This document shows, one piece after another, positions 44,096-51,470 of a stretch of DNA of 64,000 nucleotides. The stretch lies in the NCBI GenBank assembly GCA_041397525.1, contig JAWKWL010000004.1, forward strand, positions 62,001 through 126,000, in the 5' to 3' direction. Positions within the stretch are counted from its first letter, which is position 1. Every line of letters starts with the position of its first letter. The notes under the pieces were generated by a model that worked only from the letters and a program-made list of their open reading frames with translations, had not been told where the DNA came from and ran no database searches. A program made the translations under genes and the position numbers. The DNA comes from BOKV01 sp041397525 (GTDB lineage Bacteria; Pseudomonadota; Alphaproteobacteria; Rhizobiales; Rhizobiaceae).

Positions 44096-45208
44096 ATGTC
44101 TGTTTTGAAGAGACTAACAGCCGGACTAACAGCTGCCGCAATGTTTGGATCGTTCATGGTTCCAGTCGCAATTGCCCAGGACATGGCGGCGCTCGAAGCG
44201 GCAGCCAAGGCTGAAGGTCAGTTGACTACGATTGCGCTGCCACATGACTGGTGTGGCTATGGTGCCGTGATTGACGGCTTCAAGGCAAAATATCCGGAAA
44301 TCCAGGTCAATGAATTGAATCCGGATGCTGGCAGTGCTGATGAAATCGAGGCCATCAAGGCCAACAAGGACAACAAGGGCCCGCAGGCACCTGATGTGAT
44401 CGATGTGGGCCTGGCATTTGGCCCGTCCTCCAAAAAGGAAGGCCTGACACAACCTTACAAAGTTGCAACATGGGACGAAATTCCGGACAGCATCAAGGAC
44501 GCCGATGGTCACTGGTATGGTGACTACTATGGTGTGATGTCGATGATCGTGAACAAGGACCTGGTTGCCAACACACCGGCAGACTGGTCTGACCTGATGA
44601 AACCGGAATATGCAGGGCAGGTGGCGCTTGCTGGCGATCCGCGTGCTTCGAACCAGGCCATTCTTGGTGTGCTTTCTGCTGGCATGGCGGCTGGCGGCAA
44701 ACCGGGTCAGGAAGCCGGCGAAAAGGGTCTTGCCTATTTTGCGGAACTCAACAAGGCAGGGAATTTCGTGCCGGTCATCGGCAAGGCGGGCACGCTGGCA
44801 CAGGGTTCGACCCCGATTGTCATCGCCTGGGACTACAACGTACTTTCGTGGAAAGACACGCTGGCCGGCAATCCGCCGGTGGATGTAGTGGTTCCCAATT
44901 CTGGCGTCCTTGCAGGTGTATATGTGCAGGCGATATCGGCTTATGCGCCGCATCCCAATGCTGCCAAGTTGTGGATGGAATACCTGTATTCAGACGAGGG
45001 CCAGCTGCTTTGGCTGAAAGGCTATTGCCATCCAGCACGATTCAACGCCATGGCAGCCGCCGGCAAAGTACCACAGGAACTGCTCGACAAGTTGCCGCCA
45101 GCAGAATCCTATGCGAAGGCCTATTTCCCGACATTGGAAGAAGTTGACGCAAACAAGATCGCCGTCACCAGTGGATGGGATTCCGTCGTTGGTGCCAACG
45201 TCCAGTAA
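44096..45208 (+). CDS. ABC transporter periplasmic substrate-binding protein (spermidine/iron/phosphonate type)
   Basis: 370 residues from ATG 44096 (GGAG 8 nt upstream). The signal peptide ends VAIA-QD. The mature part is of the SBP_bac_6/8 type: AKAEGQLTTIALPHDWCGYGAVIDGF, then YYGVMSMIVNKDLVANTPADWSDLMKPEYAGQVAL, and a C-terminal FPTLEEVDANKIAVTSGWDSV. First gene of a four-gene importer; an attenuator-like hairpin follows. The substrate cannot be read; polyamine, iron and phosphonate/phosphoester binders all use this fold. The weak Pho-like site hints at a phosphorus compound. Confidence 0.85.
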   Translation: MSVLKRLTAGLTAAAMFGSFMVPVAIAQDMAALEAAAKAEGQLTTIALPHDWCGYGAVIDGFKAKYPEIQVNELNPDAGSADEIEAIKANKDNKGPQAPDVIDVGLAFGPSSKKEGLTQPYKVATWDEIPDSIKDADGHWYGDYYGVMSMIVNKDLVANTPADWSDLMKPEYAGQVALAGDPRASNQAILGVLSAGMAAGGKPGQEAGEKGLAYFAELNKAGNFVPVIGKAGTLAQGSTPIVIAWDYNVLSWKDTLAGNPPVDVVVPNSGVLAGVYVQAISAYAPHPNAAKLWMEYLYSDEGQLLWLKGYCHPARFNAMAAAGKVPQELLDKLPPAESYAKAYFPTLEEVDANKIAVTSGWDSVVGANVQ

Positions 45209-45224
45209 GAGCTGAGTGATTTGG

Positions 45225-45253
45225 CTGCCCCGCGAGCAATTGCGGGGCAGTTT
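45225..45253 (+). terminator. Intra-operon hairpin/attenuator after the binding-protein gene
   Basis: CTGCCCCGC-GAGCAATT-GCGGGGCAG-TTT: a perfect 9-bp GC-rich stem with only three Ts. Located between the binding-protein and permease genes, it probably lowers downstream expression or protects the upstream mRNA so that binding protein is made in excess. Confidence 0.75.
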
Positions 45254-45321
45254 CATGCCATGATTGGTGCTTGCCAGGTTTTGGCAATTGCCATGGGGAA
45301 ACAGGGATCACGGTGTTGGGC

Positions 45322-46208
45322 ATGTCTTCGCAACGACAGCGTTTGACAGCGAAAACGGTTTGGCGGCGATTGCCGCTGACCTGGATCGGCATCGCGCCCT
45401 TTGCCATTTTTGTGGCGCTCTTCCTTTTCCTGCCCACGATGAAAATCGTGGTCGGAGCATTCCAGACAGCTGATGGCAGCTTTACGCTGGCCAATATCAT
45501 CGGGCTCAATACCCCATCGATCCTCGCTTCGTACTGGATATCGATCAAGATCAGTGTCGCATCCGCCCTGATTGGTTGCGCGGTTGGTTTTGCCATGGCG
45601 GCTGCAATCGTGATCGGTGGATTGCCAGGTTTTGTCCGTGGACCGTTGCTGACATTTTCGGGCGTGGCATCCAACTTTGCCGGTGTGCCGCTCGCATTCG
45701 CTTTTTGGCGACGCTGGGCCCGGTTGGTCTCGTGACCGTGTTCCTGCGTACCAATCTCGGTATTGACCTGAGGCTTCTCGGTTTCAACCTGTTGAGCTTC
45801 TGGGGACTGACGATCACTTATCTCTTTTTCCAGATACCGCTGATGATACTGATCATCACTCCAGCGCTCGACGGGTTGAAGCGTGAGTGGCGTGAGGCTG
45901 CAGCCAATCTTGGCGCAACAACCGTGCAATACTGGCGTCTGGTTGCCCTGCCTGTGCTTTTTCCCTCCCTGCTGGGCGCCTTTGCGCTGCTTTTTGCCAA
46001 TGCCTTCGGTGCGGTTGCCACCGCGATAGCGCTTACCGGCTCGTCGCTTTCGATTGCACCGATCCTGCTGTTTGCACAGATCCGGGGAGATGTGCTTGGT
46101 GACCCGCATCTCGGTTATGCACTTGCCTTTGGAATGATTGTCATTACCGGCATCGCCAACACGATCTATATCTGGCTGCGGTCGCGGTCGGAAAGGTGGC
46201 TCAATTGA
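45322..46208 (+). pseudogene. ABC transporter permease gene with a 1-nt frameshift
   Basis: The N-terminal part (RRLPLTWIGIAPFAIFVALFLFLPTMKIV ... GVASNFAGVPLAFAF) is read from about 45322 and ends out of frame at 45735. The remainder (LATLGPVGLVTVFLRTNLG ... EAAANLGATTVQYWRLVALP ... YIWLRSRSERWLN) continues one frame over to 46208. The break is at the T5 run 45702-45706; one extra T restores a single BPD_transp_1 permease of about 295 residues. A -1 slip on the same run would also restore it. The upstream start is uncertain (GTG 45313 or ATG 45322). Broken gene, slippage, or sequence error. Confidence 0.8.
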
Positions 46209-47146
46209 AGCGGATCCGGGTGTGGGCAATCCTTGCTGCAGGAATGTTGTACTTCCTGCTGCCGCTGATCGGGATGACCGAGTTCAGCCTGAAGATGCGC
46301 CGCGGCGTCTATTCATTTGACGCCTATGCCAAGGTGCTGGCTGATCCTACATTCCAGCAGACATTCGTTTATTCCATCATCATGGCATTGTTCACCATTG
46401 CGTTTGGCGTGTTGCTGGTGGTGCCCACCGCCTTCTGGGTCAGATTGAAGATGCCGGGGGTCCGACCCTATGTCGAATTCATTACCCTGCTGCCTCTGGT
46501 AATCCCCGCCATCGTCATCGTCTTTGGCTATATCCGCCTCTACAATACGTCGAGTTGGCTGCCGTTGACGGGCAGTCTGACGGGCACAAACCTTTTGCTG
46601 ATGTTCGGCTACACGACACTTTCGCTGCCCTACATGTATCGCGCCGTCGATACGGGGTTGCGCACCATTGACGTGCGAACACTGACTGAGGCTGCACAGA
46701 GCATGGGTGCCGGATGGACGACCATACTGGTGCGGATCATCCTGCCCAATGTGCTTGTGGCGGTTTTGTCCGGCGCATTCGTCACCTTTGCGATTGTCAT
46801 TGGTGAGTTCACAATGGCAGCCTTGCTCAACCGGCCAGCCTTTGGTCCCTATATGCAATTGCTTGGAGCCAACCGCGCCTATGAGCCTGCGGCACTTGCC
46901 GTTATCGCTTTTGCCATTACCTGGGGCTGCATCGCGCTTATCCAGTTGTTGGCGAGATTTGCACCCAAATCAGCAGTATCGGGAAGTAGTAGCGCATGGG
47001 CGATCCGTATCTGGTTATTGACAGTGTTACCAAATCATATGGCTCGCATCAGGTGGTGCGCGGTGCCAGCATATCGGTTGATCGCGGCGAGTTTGTCTCG
47101 TTTCTGGGGCCCTCCGGCTGCGGCAAGACCACAATCCTGCGAATGA
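46205..47146 (+). CDS. ABC transporter permease, with a C-terminus that runs into the next gene
   Basis: BPD_transp_1 permease with six predicted helices and an EAA loop (TLTEAAQSMGAGWTTILVRI). It starts at TTG 46205, overlapping the previous stop as TTGA with AGG upstream; GTG 46196 is an alternative. Homology-like sequence ends near LIQLLARFAPKSAVSG (about 46983). The frame then continues for about 150 nt inside the ATPase gene with non-membrane, Arg-rich sequence. One extra G in the GGG at 46981-46983 would end it at TAG TAG (46987-46992), 3 bp before the ATPase ATG. The real end is therefore probably 46989. Confidence 0.82.
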   Translation: MKRIRVWAILAAGMLYFLLPLIGMTEFSLKMRRGVYSFDAYAKVLADPTFQQTFVYSIIMALFTIAFGVLLVVPTAFWVRLKMPGVRPYVEFITLLPLVIPAIVIVFGYIRLYNTSSWLPLTGSLTGTNLLLMFGYTTLSLPYMYRAVDTGLRTIDVRTLTEAAQSMGAGWTTILVRIILPNVLVAVLSGAFVTFAIVIGEFTMAALLNRPAFGPYMQLLGANRAYEPAALAVIAFAITWGCIALIQLLARFAPKSAVSGSSSAWAIRIWLLTVLPNHMARIRWCAVPAYRLIAASLSRFWGPPAAARPQSCE

Positions 47147-48060
47147 TAGCAGGCTTTGAAACGCCGACGGACGGGACCATCAGCATTGCCGGGCGCGACA
47201 TTACTGATCTCAAACCAAACCAACGCAATATCGGGATGGTATTCCAGTCCTACGCGCTGTTTCCCAACATGACTGTTGCTGGCAATATCGGATTTGGCTT
47301 GCGCGTAGCGGGCGTCTCGGCAGCGCAAGCTGCCAAACGGGTCGAGGAGATGCTGGCACTTATCAAACTGCCGCAACTTGCCTCGCGTTACCCCTGGCAA
47401 TTGTCCGGGGGCCAGCAACAACGCGTTGCGCTGGCACGCGCCCTCGCGCCAAGCCCGACCGTATTGCTGCTGGATGAACCATTATCAGCGCTGGATGCCA
47501 AGATCAGGGTGTCGCTGCGGGCGGAGATCAGGGCCATCCAGCAGGATCTGGGGATTACCACCATCTTCGTGACCCATGACCAGGAAGAGGCATTGTCGAT
47601 GTCTGACCGGGTGATGGTGATGCACCAGGGGGTAATTGATCAAATCGGGACGCCGTTCGAGGTCTACAATCGACCAACGACGCGATTTGTTGCATCTTTT
47701 GTCGGGACATTGTCCCTGATTGACGGCGTCGCAGGTGATCCTGCCAAGGGTGAAGTCAAGACAGCATTTGCCAGTTTCAGCGGAGTTGAACTCCCGAAAA
47801 CAGCAGTGAAGGGCAAGCACGTTACGCTGGCGCTGCGGCCCGAGTCGTTGCGCTTCAAAGCGCGTGCAGGGGATGTCGCACTGACCGGCAAGATCCTGTC
47901 TGTGGACTTTCTGGGTTCGGTGATACGCGCAAGAGTGGATGTCGGCGGCAACCCGGTTATGCTGGATACGTTCAATGATCCCGGCTCACCTCCGCCAGCC
48001 AAGGGGGAAAATGTGACCATGTATGTTGCTCCAGGCAGCATTCTGGTGCTCGAGGACTGA
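46996..48060 (+). CDS. ABC transporter ATP-binding protein (PotA/FbpC-like)
   Basis: 354 residues with Walker A GPSGCGKTT, Q-loop VFQSYALFPNMTV, signature LSGGQQQRVALARAL, Walker B LLLDEPLSALD and H-loop FVTHDQEEAL. A C-terminal TOBE domain (LALRPESLRFKA ... GSVIRARVDVGGN) follows. It belongs to the MOI/CUT1-like ATPases serving polyamine, iron, phosphonate or sugar uptake. Last gene of the second transporter operon. Clearly paralogous to the AfuC-like ATPase at 38684. Confidence 0.92.
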   Translation: MGDPYLVIDSVTKSYGSHQVVRGASISVDRGEFVSFLGPSGCGKTTILRMIAGFETPTDGTISIAGRDITDLKPNQRNIGMVFQSYALFPNMTVAGNIGFGLRVAGVSAAQAAKRVEEMLALIKLPQLASRYPWQLSGGQQQRVALARALAPSPTVLLLDEPLSALDAKIRVSLRAEIRAIQQDLGITTIFVTHDQEEALSMSDRVMVMHQGVIDQIGTPFEVYNRPTTRFVASFVGTLSLIDGVAGDPAKGEVKTAFASFSGVELPKTAVKGKHVTLALRPESLRFKARAGDVALTGKILSVDFLGSVIRARVDVGGNPVMLDTFNDPGSPPPAKGENVTMYVAPGSILVLED

Positions 48061-48427
48061 ACACAGAAGCGGGGAGAGCATCGGCTCCAAGAGACCGCTT
48101 TCGCGGGGACAAGTGGCGGAGCGGACGGGACTGGGAGCTAACGTTCTCCACCTTAAGTTATTGATTTTACAAGTTCGACAAGTGGTTCTCTTCACCGCAA
48201 TTCCCGCATGAAGGGCGCTGTTGCCTCCGATACCTTCGCCCCATGCAAAGTAGGCGACGCTTGCACGGCCAACGTCTGGGATCACACTCTGTAGAATGAG
48301 ATCCCTGAGAACCTTGCGACAAGATATTTGGCCGCTCATTCTCGTAGCCTTGGATCAAACTGAAAGCGAACGGGCTATCCTTCTGCGGAGACGTCACCGA
48401 CAGCACAACTCAAATTCTCGCTCTGTC
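48061..48427. other. Intergenic region at the left edge of the accessory cassette
   Basis: About 367 bp with no convincing gene. It contains a tRNA-3'-end-like fragment (48114-48132). To its right is a lower-GC stretch (TTAAGTTATTGATTTTACAAG, broken here as positions 48153-48173) and a minus-strand open frame with no family resemblance. The change in base composition supports a junction here. Confidence 0.4.
48114..48132 (-). repeat. tRNA 3'-end-like fragment (possible att remnant)
   Basis: Read on the minus strand this is AGTCCCGTCCGCTCCGCCA, which fits the 3' end of a tRNA: T-loop end, T-stem strand CCCGT, acceptor strand CCGCTCC, discriminator G and encoded CCA. No rest of a tRNA precedes it. 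It matches 15 of 19 positions of the 3' end of the intact tRNA-Ser at 51125 and has the same orientation. That is how attachment-site copies flanking tRNA-inserted DNA look. Confidence 0.5.
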
Positions 48428-49132
48428 TCAGTCGGCGGTCGATTTGTCGCTCGTAGCGAGAAAACTCAAATGGAACCAACGCGGAAACGCATTGACATGC
48501 TCCCTGTCGCCTTCGAGCAGAATTGCGCGCTCACGGATTGCCGAATCCAGAGCAATATGTCCCAGCCAAACCTTGGTCAGTGTCAAAATGTGCGTGGTCA
48601 AAGCAAGGTCGATATCGAATCCGGGATCACGTACGCACACCTCGGTTTCCTCTCCCCCGAAAAGGAGCCAGAATCGAGCTCTCGCGATAGGAACGCCCAA
48701 GAAATGAAAAGACACTACAAAGCGTCGATCGTCGGGTATTCCGTCAGTTGTCACCCTGCGCCTGATGTTCCACATCAGAAGATCGGGATCGAGGTTTTCA
48801 TCGCGTGTCATCTCGCCGCGGCTGTGAACCTGCGCCCACCTCCCCATGCTCTCTAGCACCGGAAACAGAGCGCGGCCGGCCTCGGTAAGCCCATAGATGT
48901 GCCCCTGGCCGGTTTTGGCGCGCTGACAGGTGACGATACCGCTGTGTTCCAACTCCTTCAGGCGGTGTGAAAGCAGTGCACTCGACATGCGTGGCAGTCC
49001 CCGGCGTAGCGCGTTGTAGTGCGTGCTGCCAAAATACAACTCGCGCACGACCAGCGGTGTCCAACGGGTCGTCAAGAGCTCGGCTGCCCGCGCAATCGGA
49101 CAGAACTGACCATATCCCTGACGTTTCACCAT
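48428..49132 (-). CDS. HxlR-family transcriptional regulator with C-terminal SCP2-like domain
   Basis: About 234 residues. The N-terminal winged helix is of the HxlR/MarR-like type (VKRQGYGQFCPIARAAELLTTRW, then HYNALRRGLPRMSSALLSHRLKELEHSGIV), with the redox-sensitive-type Cys near the N-terminus. A sterol-carrier-like domain follows (FWLLFGGEETEVCVRDPGFDIDL). ATG 49132 gives the usual family beginning; ATG 49165 would add 11 residues. It is divergent from the methyltransferase operon 143 bp away and probably regulates it. Confidence 0.88.
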   Translation of the reverse strand: MVKRQGYGQFCPIARAAELLTTRWTPLVVRELYFGSTHYNALRRGLPRMSSALLSHRLKELEHSGIVTCQRAKTGQGHIYGLTEAGRALFPVLESMGRWAQVHSRGEMTRDENLDPDLLMWNIRRRVTTDGIPDDRRFVVSFHFLGVPIARARFWLLFGGEETEVCVRDPGFDIDLALTTHILTLTKVWLGHIALDSAIRERAILLEGDREHVNAFPRWFHLSFLATSDKSTAD

Positions 49133-49275
49133 GGCAGCCAGCTTATCCGCGCGATTCTGAACCATCAACTTCAGATTTTGAACTTGAGCGGCACCGCAAA
49201 CGAGTGAAGCATCGACCCCGACCTGTAACGCGACGGCTTCTCGTCGAGCAACTCTACAAACGGGGGGTGAACCCA

Positions 49276-50079
49276 ATGAACGCGGATACAAAATACGACG
49301 CGTGGAGCGCCGGCCAGAGCTACGAGCACTACATGGGTCGGTGGAGCCGTCTGATTGCTCGGCAATATCTGGACTGGTGCGAACCGCCTGCAAACGCCGA
49401 CTGGCTTGAGATCGGTTGCGGAACTGGCGCGCTGACGCATGAAGTGCTTGCACGATGCGAGCCCGCTTCGATCCTCGCGACCGACCCGTCCAGTGATTTC
49501 GTGACATATGCTAGACAGGAAATCCGGGATCCGCGCGCGCGGTTCGCGACTGCTGTTGCGCAAGACCTTCCTGCCATGGATGCGAGCGTGGACATGGTTG
49601 CCTCGGCCTTGGTTCTGAACTTCGTTCCGGACAAGGTCGCGGCGCTGATCGAAATGCAGCGGGCGCTACGACGCGACGGCCTTCTGTCATTTTACGTCTG
49701 GGATTATCCTGGCGCCGGCGTAGGATTCATCGACGCCTTCTGGAAGGCGGCGTCGCAGTTGGATCCGACTGCAGCAGAACTTGACGAAGGCAGACGTTTC
49801 CCATTCTGCACGGCGGACGGGCTTGCGGCTCTGTGCGGGGAGGCGGGGCTGGAAGGCGTTGAGGTTGCCGCGGTCGAAATCATCAGCGAGTTTCCGGATT
49901 TCGAGGCATTCTGGCATCCGTTCACACTCGGCGCTGGACCCGCGCCGGGCTACTGCATGAACCTGTCCGAGGACAGACGCGCTGCTTTGAAGTCACTGCT
50001 GGCCGAGACTGTGGGCCAACAGGGTCCAGTGCGCCTGCCAGCCCGTGCTTGGGCCGTCAAGGCGCGGAAAGCTGCGTGA
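49276..50079 (+). CDS. Class I SAM-dependent methyltransferase
   Basis: 267 residues. Motif I LEIGCGTGALT lies at about residues 44-54, the acidic motif II ATDPSSDFVTYA follows, then the post-motif region ASVDMVASALVLNFVPD. N-terminal AWSAGQSYEHYMGRWSRLIA is frequent in methyltransferases of the UbiE/COQ5-like group. ATG 49276 follows GGGGGTG. It overlaps the next gene by 4 bp (GTGA). Substrate unknown. First gene of a three-gene operon (methyltransferase, cupin, GFA). Confidence 0.88.
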   Translation: MNADTKYDAWSAGQSYEHYMGRWSRLIARQYLDWCEPPANADWLEIGCGTGALTHEVLARCEPASILATDPSSDFVTYARQEIRDPRARFATAVAQDLPAMDASVDMVASALVLNFVPDKVAALIEMQRALRRDGLLSFYVWDYPGAGVGFIDAFWKAASQLDPTAAELDEGRRFPFCTADGLAALCGEAGLEGVEVAAVEIISEFPDFEAFWHPFTLGAGPAPGYCMNLSEDRRAALKSLLAETVGQQGPVRLPARAWAVKARKAA

Positions 50080-50648
50080 GCGAAATGCCGTACGAAAGTA
50101 TCTGGCGCAGTCATCTTTCGCACGATGAACTGGGCCGACTGCCCGAAGCCCACATCCGGCATCCATTGAATTCAGCCTCGGATGTCTATCTGAAGCGCCT
50201 CTCCCCACTTTTCGGTCTTCAAAGGCTGGCCCTTTACATCGCACGGGTTCCACCCGGCGGGGAAAGCTTCCTCTACCACAGTCATGAGCGTAACGAGGAG
50301 TTTCTTTTCATTCTATCGGGAAACGGCGTGGCAGAGATCGGCGAAGACTCAATCGAGGTCGGTGCTGGAGACTTCATGGCATTCCCTGCGCCCGACGGTC
50401 CGCCGCACCACTTGAAAAATCCTTTCCAAGTCGACCTGCAATACATGATGGGCGGCGAAAGCTCAGCCCTCGATATCGTTCATTTCCCGAGAGCCGGCCG
50501 GCACATGATCTTCGCCCCCTCAGGGATATTGATTGTCGACGACGCCACCACTAAGCGACTGACGCTTTCGGACTGGGTTGCGCCGGAAGTGTCCGAAACG
50601 TCCCACCCGGTTGCGGCAGGAAATTGCCTGGGAGGTTATAGCCGATGA
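50076..50648 (+). CDS. Cupin-domain protein
   Basis: 190 residues from GTG 50076, overlapping the methyltransferase stop as GTGA, with GGAAAG upstream; ATG 50085 is the alternative. The double-stranded beta-helix motifs are visible: YHSHERNEEFLFILSGNG (His-x-His-x4-Glu) near residue 69 and AFPAPDGPPHHLKN near residue 105, enough to bind a metal ion. Catalytic activity cannot be inferred; many such cupins are isomerases, dioxygenases or sensors. Coupled on both sides within the operon. Confidence 0.85.
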   Translation: MSEMPYESIWRSHLSHDELGRLPEAHIRHPLNSASDVYLKRLSPLFGLQRLALYIARVPPGGESFLYHSHERNEEFLFILSGNGVAEIGEDSIEVGAGDFMAFPAPDGPPHHLKNPFQVDLQYMMGGESSALDIVHFPRAGRHMIFAPSGILIVDDATTKRLTLSDWVAPEVSETSHPVAAGNCLGGYSR

Positions 50649-51055
50649 CCAAGACGTTTCGAGGCAGATGCTTCTGCAAGTCCGTCAAATTCGAAATCGA
50701 CGCCCCGATCAGGTGGTGTGTCTATTGTCATTGCGAGAGCTGCCGCAGACAATGCTCCGCTCCAGTGACGACGTACATCTGTGTCGACCATGGCCAGTGG
50801 CGGTGGACCGGCGCAGCCCCAAAAGTCTACCACTCGTCTCCCGGCGTCGAGCGCACGTTCTGCGACACCTGCGGTAGTCCAATGTCCTTCAGGTCAGAGA
50901 ACATGTCTGGCTTGATGAACTTCTATGTCGCGGCCATGGAGGAACCGGAGCGATTTTCTCCGGGCCTCCATGTTGCGTACGAAGAAAAGCTGCCTTGGAT
51001 GAACATCAAGGACATTTTGCCAACGATGACCGGGCCACGCATAATTGCTGGCTAA
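50645..51055 (+). CDS. GFA-family zinc protein (CENP-V/GFA fold)
   Basis: 136 residues with RGRCFCKSVKFE near residue 6, VYCHCESCRRQC near residue 26 and TFCDTCGSPMSF near residue 71, the three cysteine groups of the GFA fold. Its ATG overlaps the cupin stop (ATGA), so all three genes are translationally linked. Only distantly similar to the GFA gene at 34677. Possible role in handling a thiol adduct or one-carbon compound, by family inference only. Confidence 0.88.
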   Translation: MTKTFRGRCFCKSVKFEIDAPIRWCVYCHCESCRRQCSAPVTTYICVDHGQWRWTGAAPKVYHSSPGVERTFCDTCGSPMSFRSENMSGLMNFYVAAMEEPERFSPGLHVAYEEKLPWMNIKDILPTMTGPRIIAG

Positions 51056-51124
51056 GGGCGCGACAAACTTGTGGACGCTTGCCCAAAAGCTGAACGAGAC
51101 AGTTGGATTTCGGGGCCATTCGGG

Positions 51125-51214
51125 TGGCGGAGGGGGTGGGATTCGAACCCACGGTACGCTTTCACGCACGCCGGTTTTCAAGACCGGTGCCTTAAACCGC
51201 TCGGCCACCCCTCC
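51125..51214 (-). tRNA. tRNA-Ser (anticodon UGA)
   Basis: Minus-strand cloverleaf of 90 nt including an encoded CCA. The acceptor GGAGGGG pairs with CCCCTCC, discriminator G. The anticodon arm CCGGTC-TTGAAAA-CCGG has anticodon TGA. The long variable arm (GCGTGC...GCGTAC) is typical of serine tRNA, and the T arm is GGGTTCGAATCCC. It lies between the GFA gene and rlpA and is the probable insertion target for the cassette to its left. Confidence 0.96.
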
Positions 51215-51470
51215 GCATGCAGGACTGATTTTGTGCAGCCTGAAAGGCGATAGTGGCAGCGCAATACTAAGCTTGTGCGTGGCTGGCAAGGGCTAATCCG
51301 TGAAAAATGCAGGTTGATACCAATTTGGCAGTGTTAAGGCTTCGCTAAGGCTGCCCGTGCGATGGTGGGAGGCTGGACTGCGGAGCACATTCCAGTCACT
51401 GTTTGGTCGCAATCATGTCTATTATGCGCCGCAGAATTTTGGGGCAGACTACAGGAATGAGTCGTCAGGT

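Noticed and set aside
47986..48406. Minus-strand open frames left of the HxlR gene as possible integrase remnants
   Set aside because: Translations show no tyrosine- or serine-recombinase motif.
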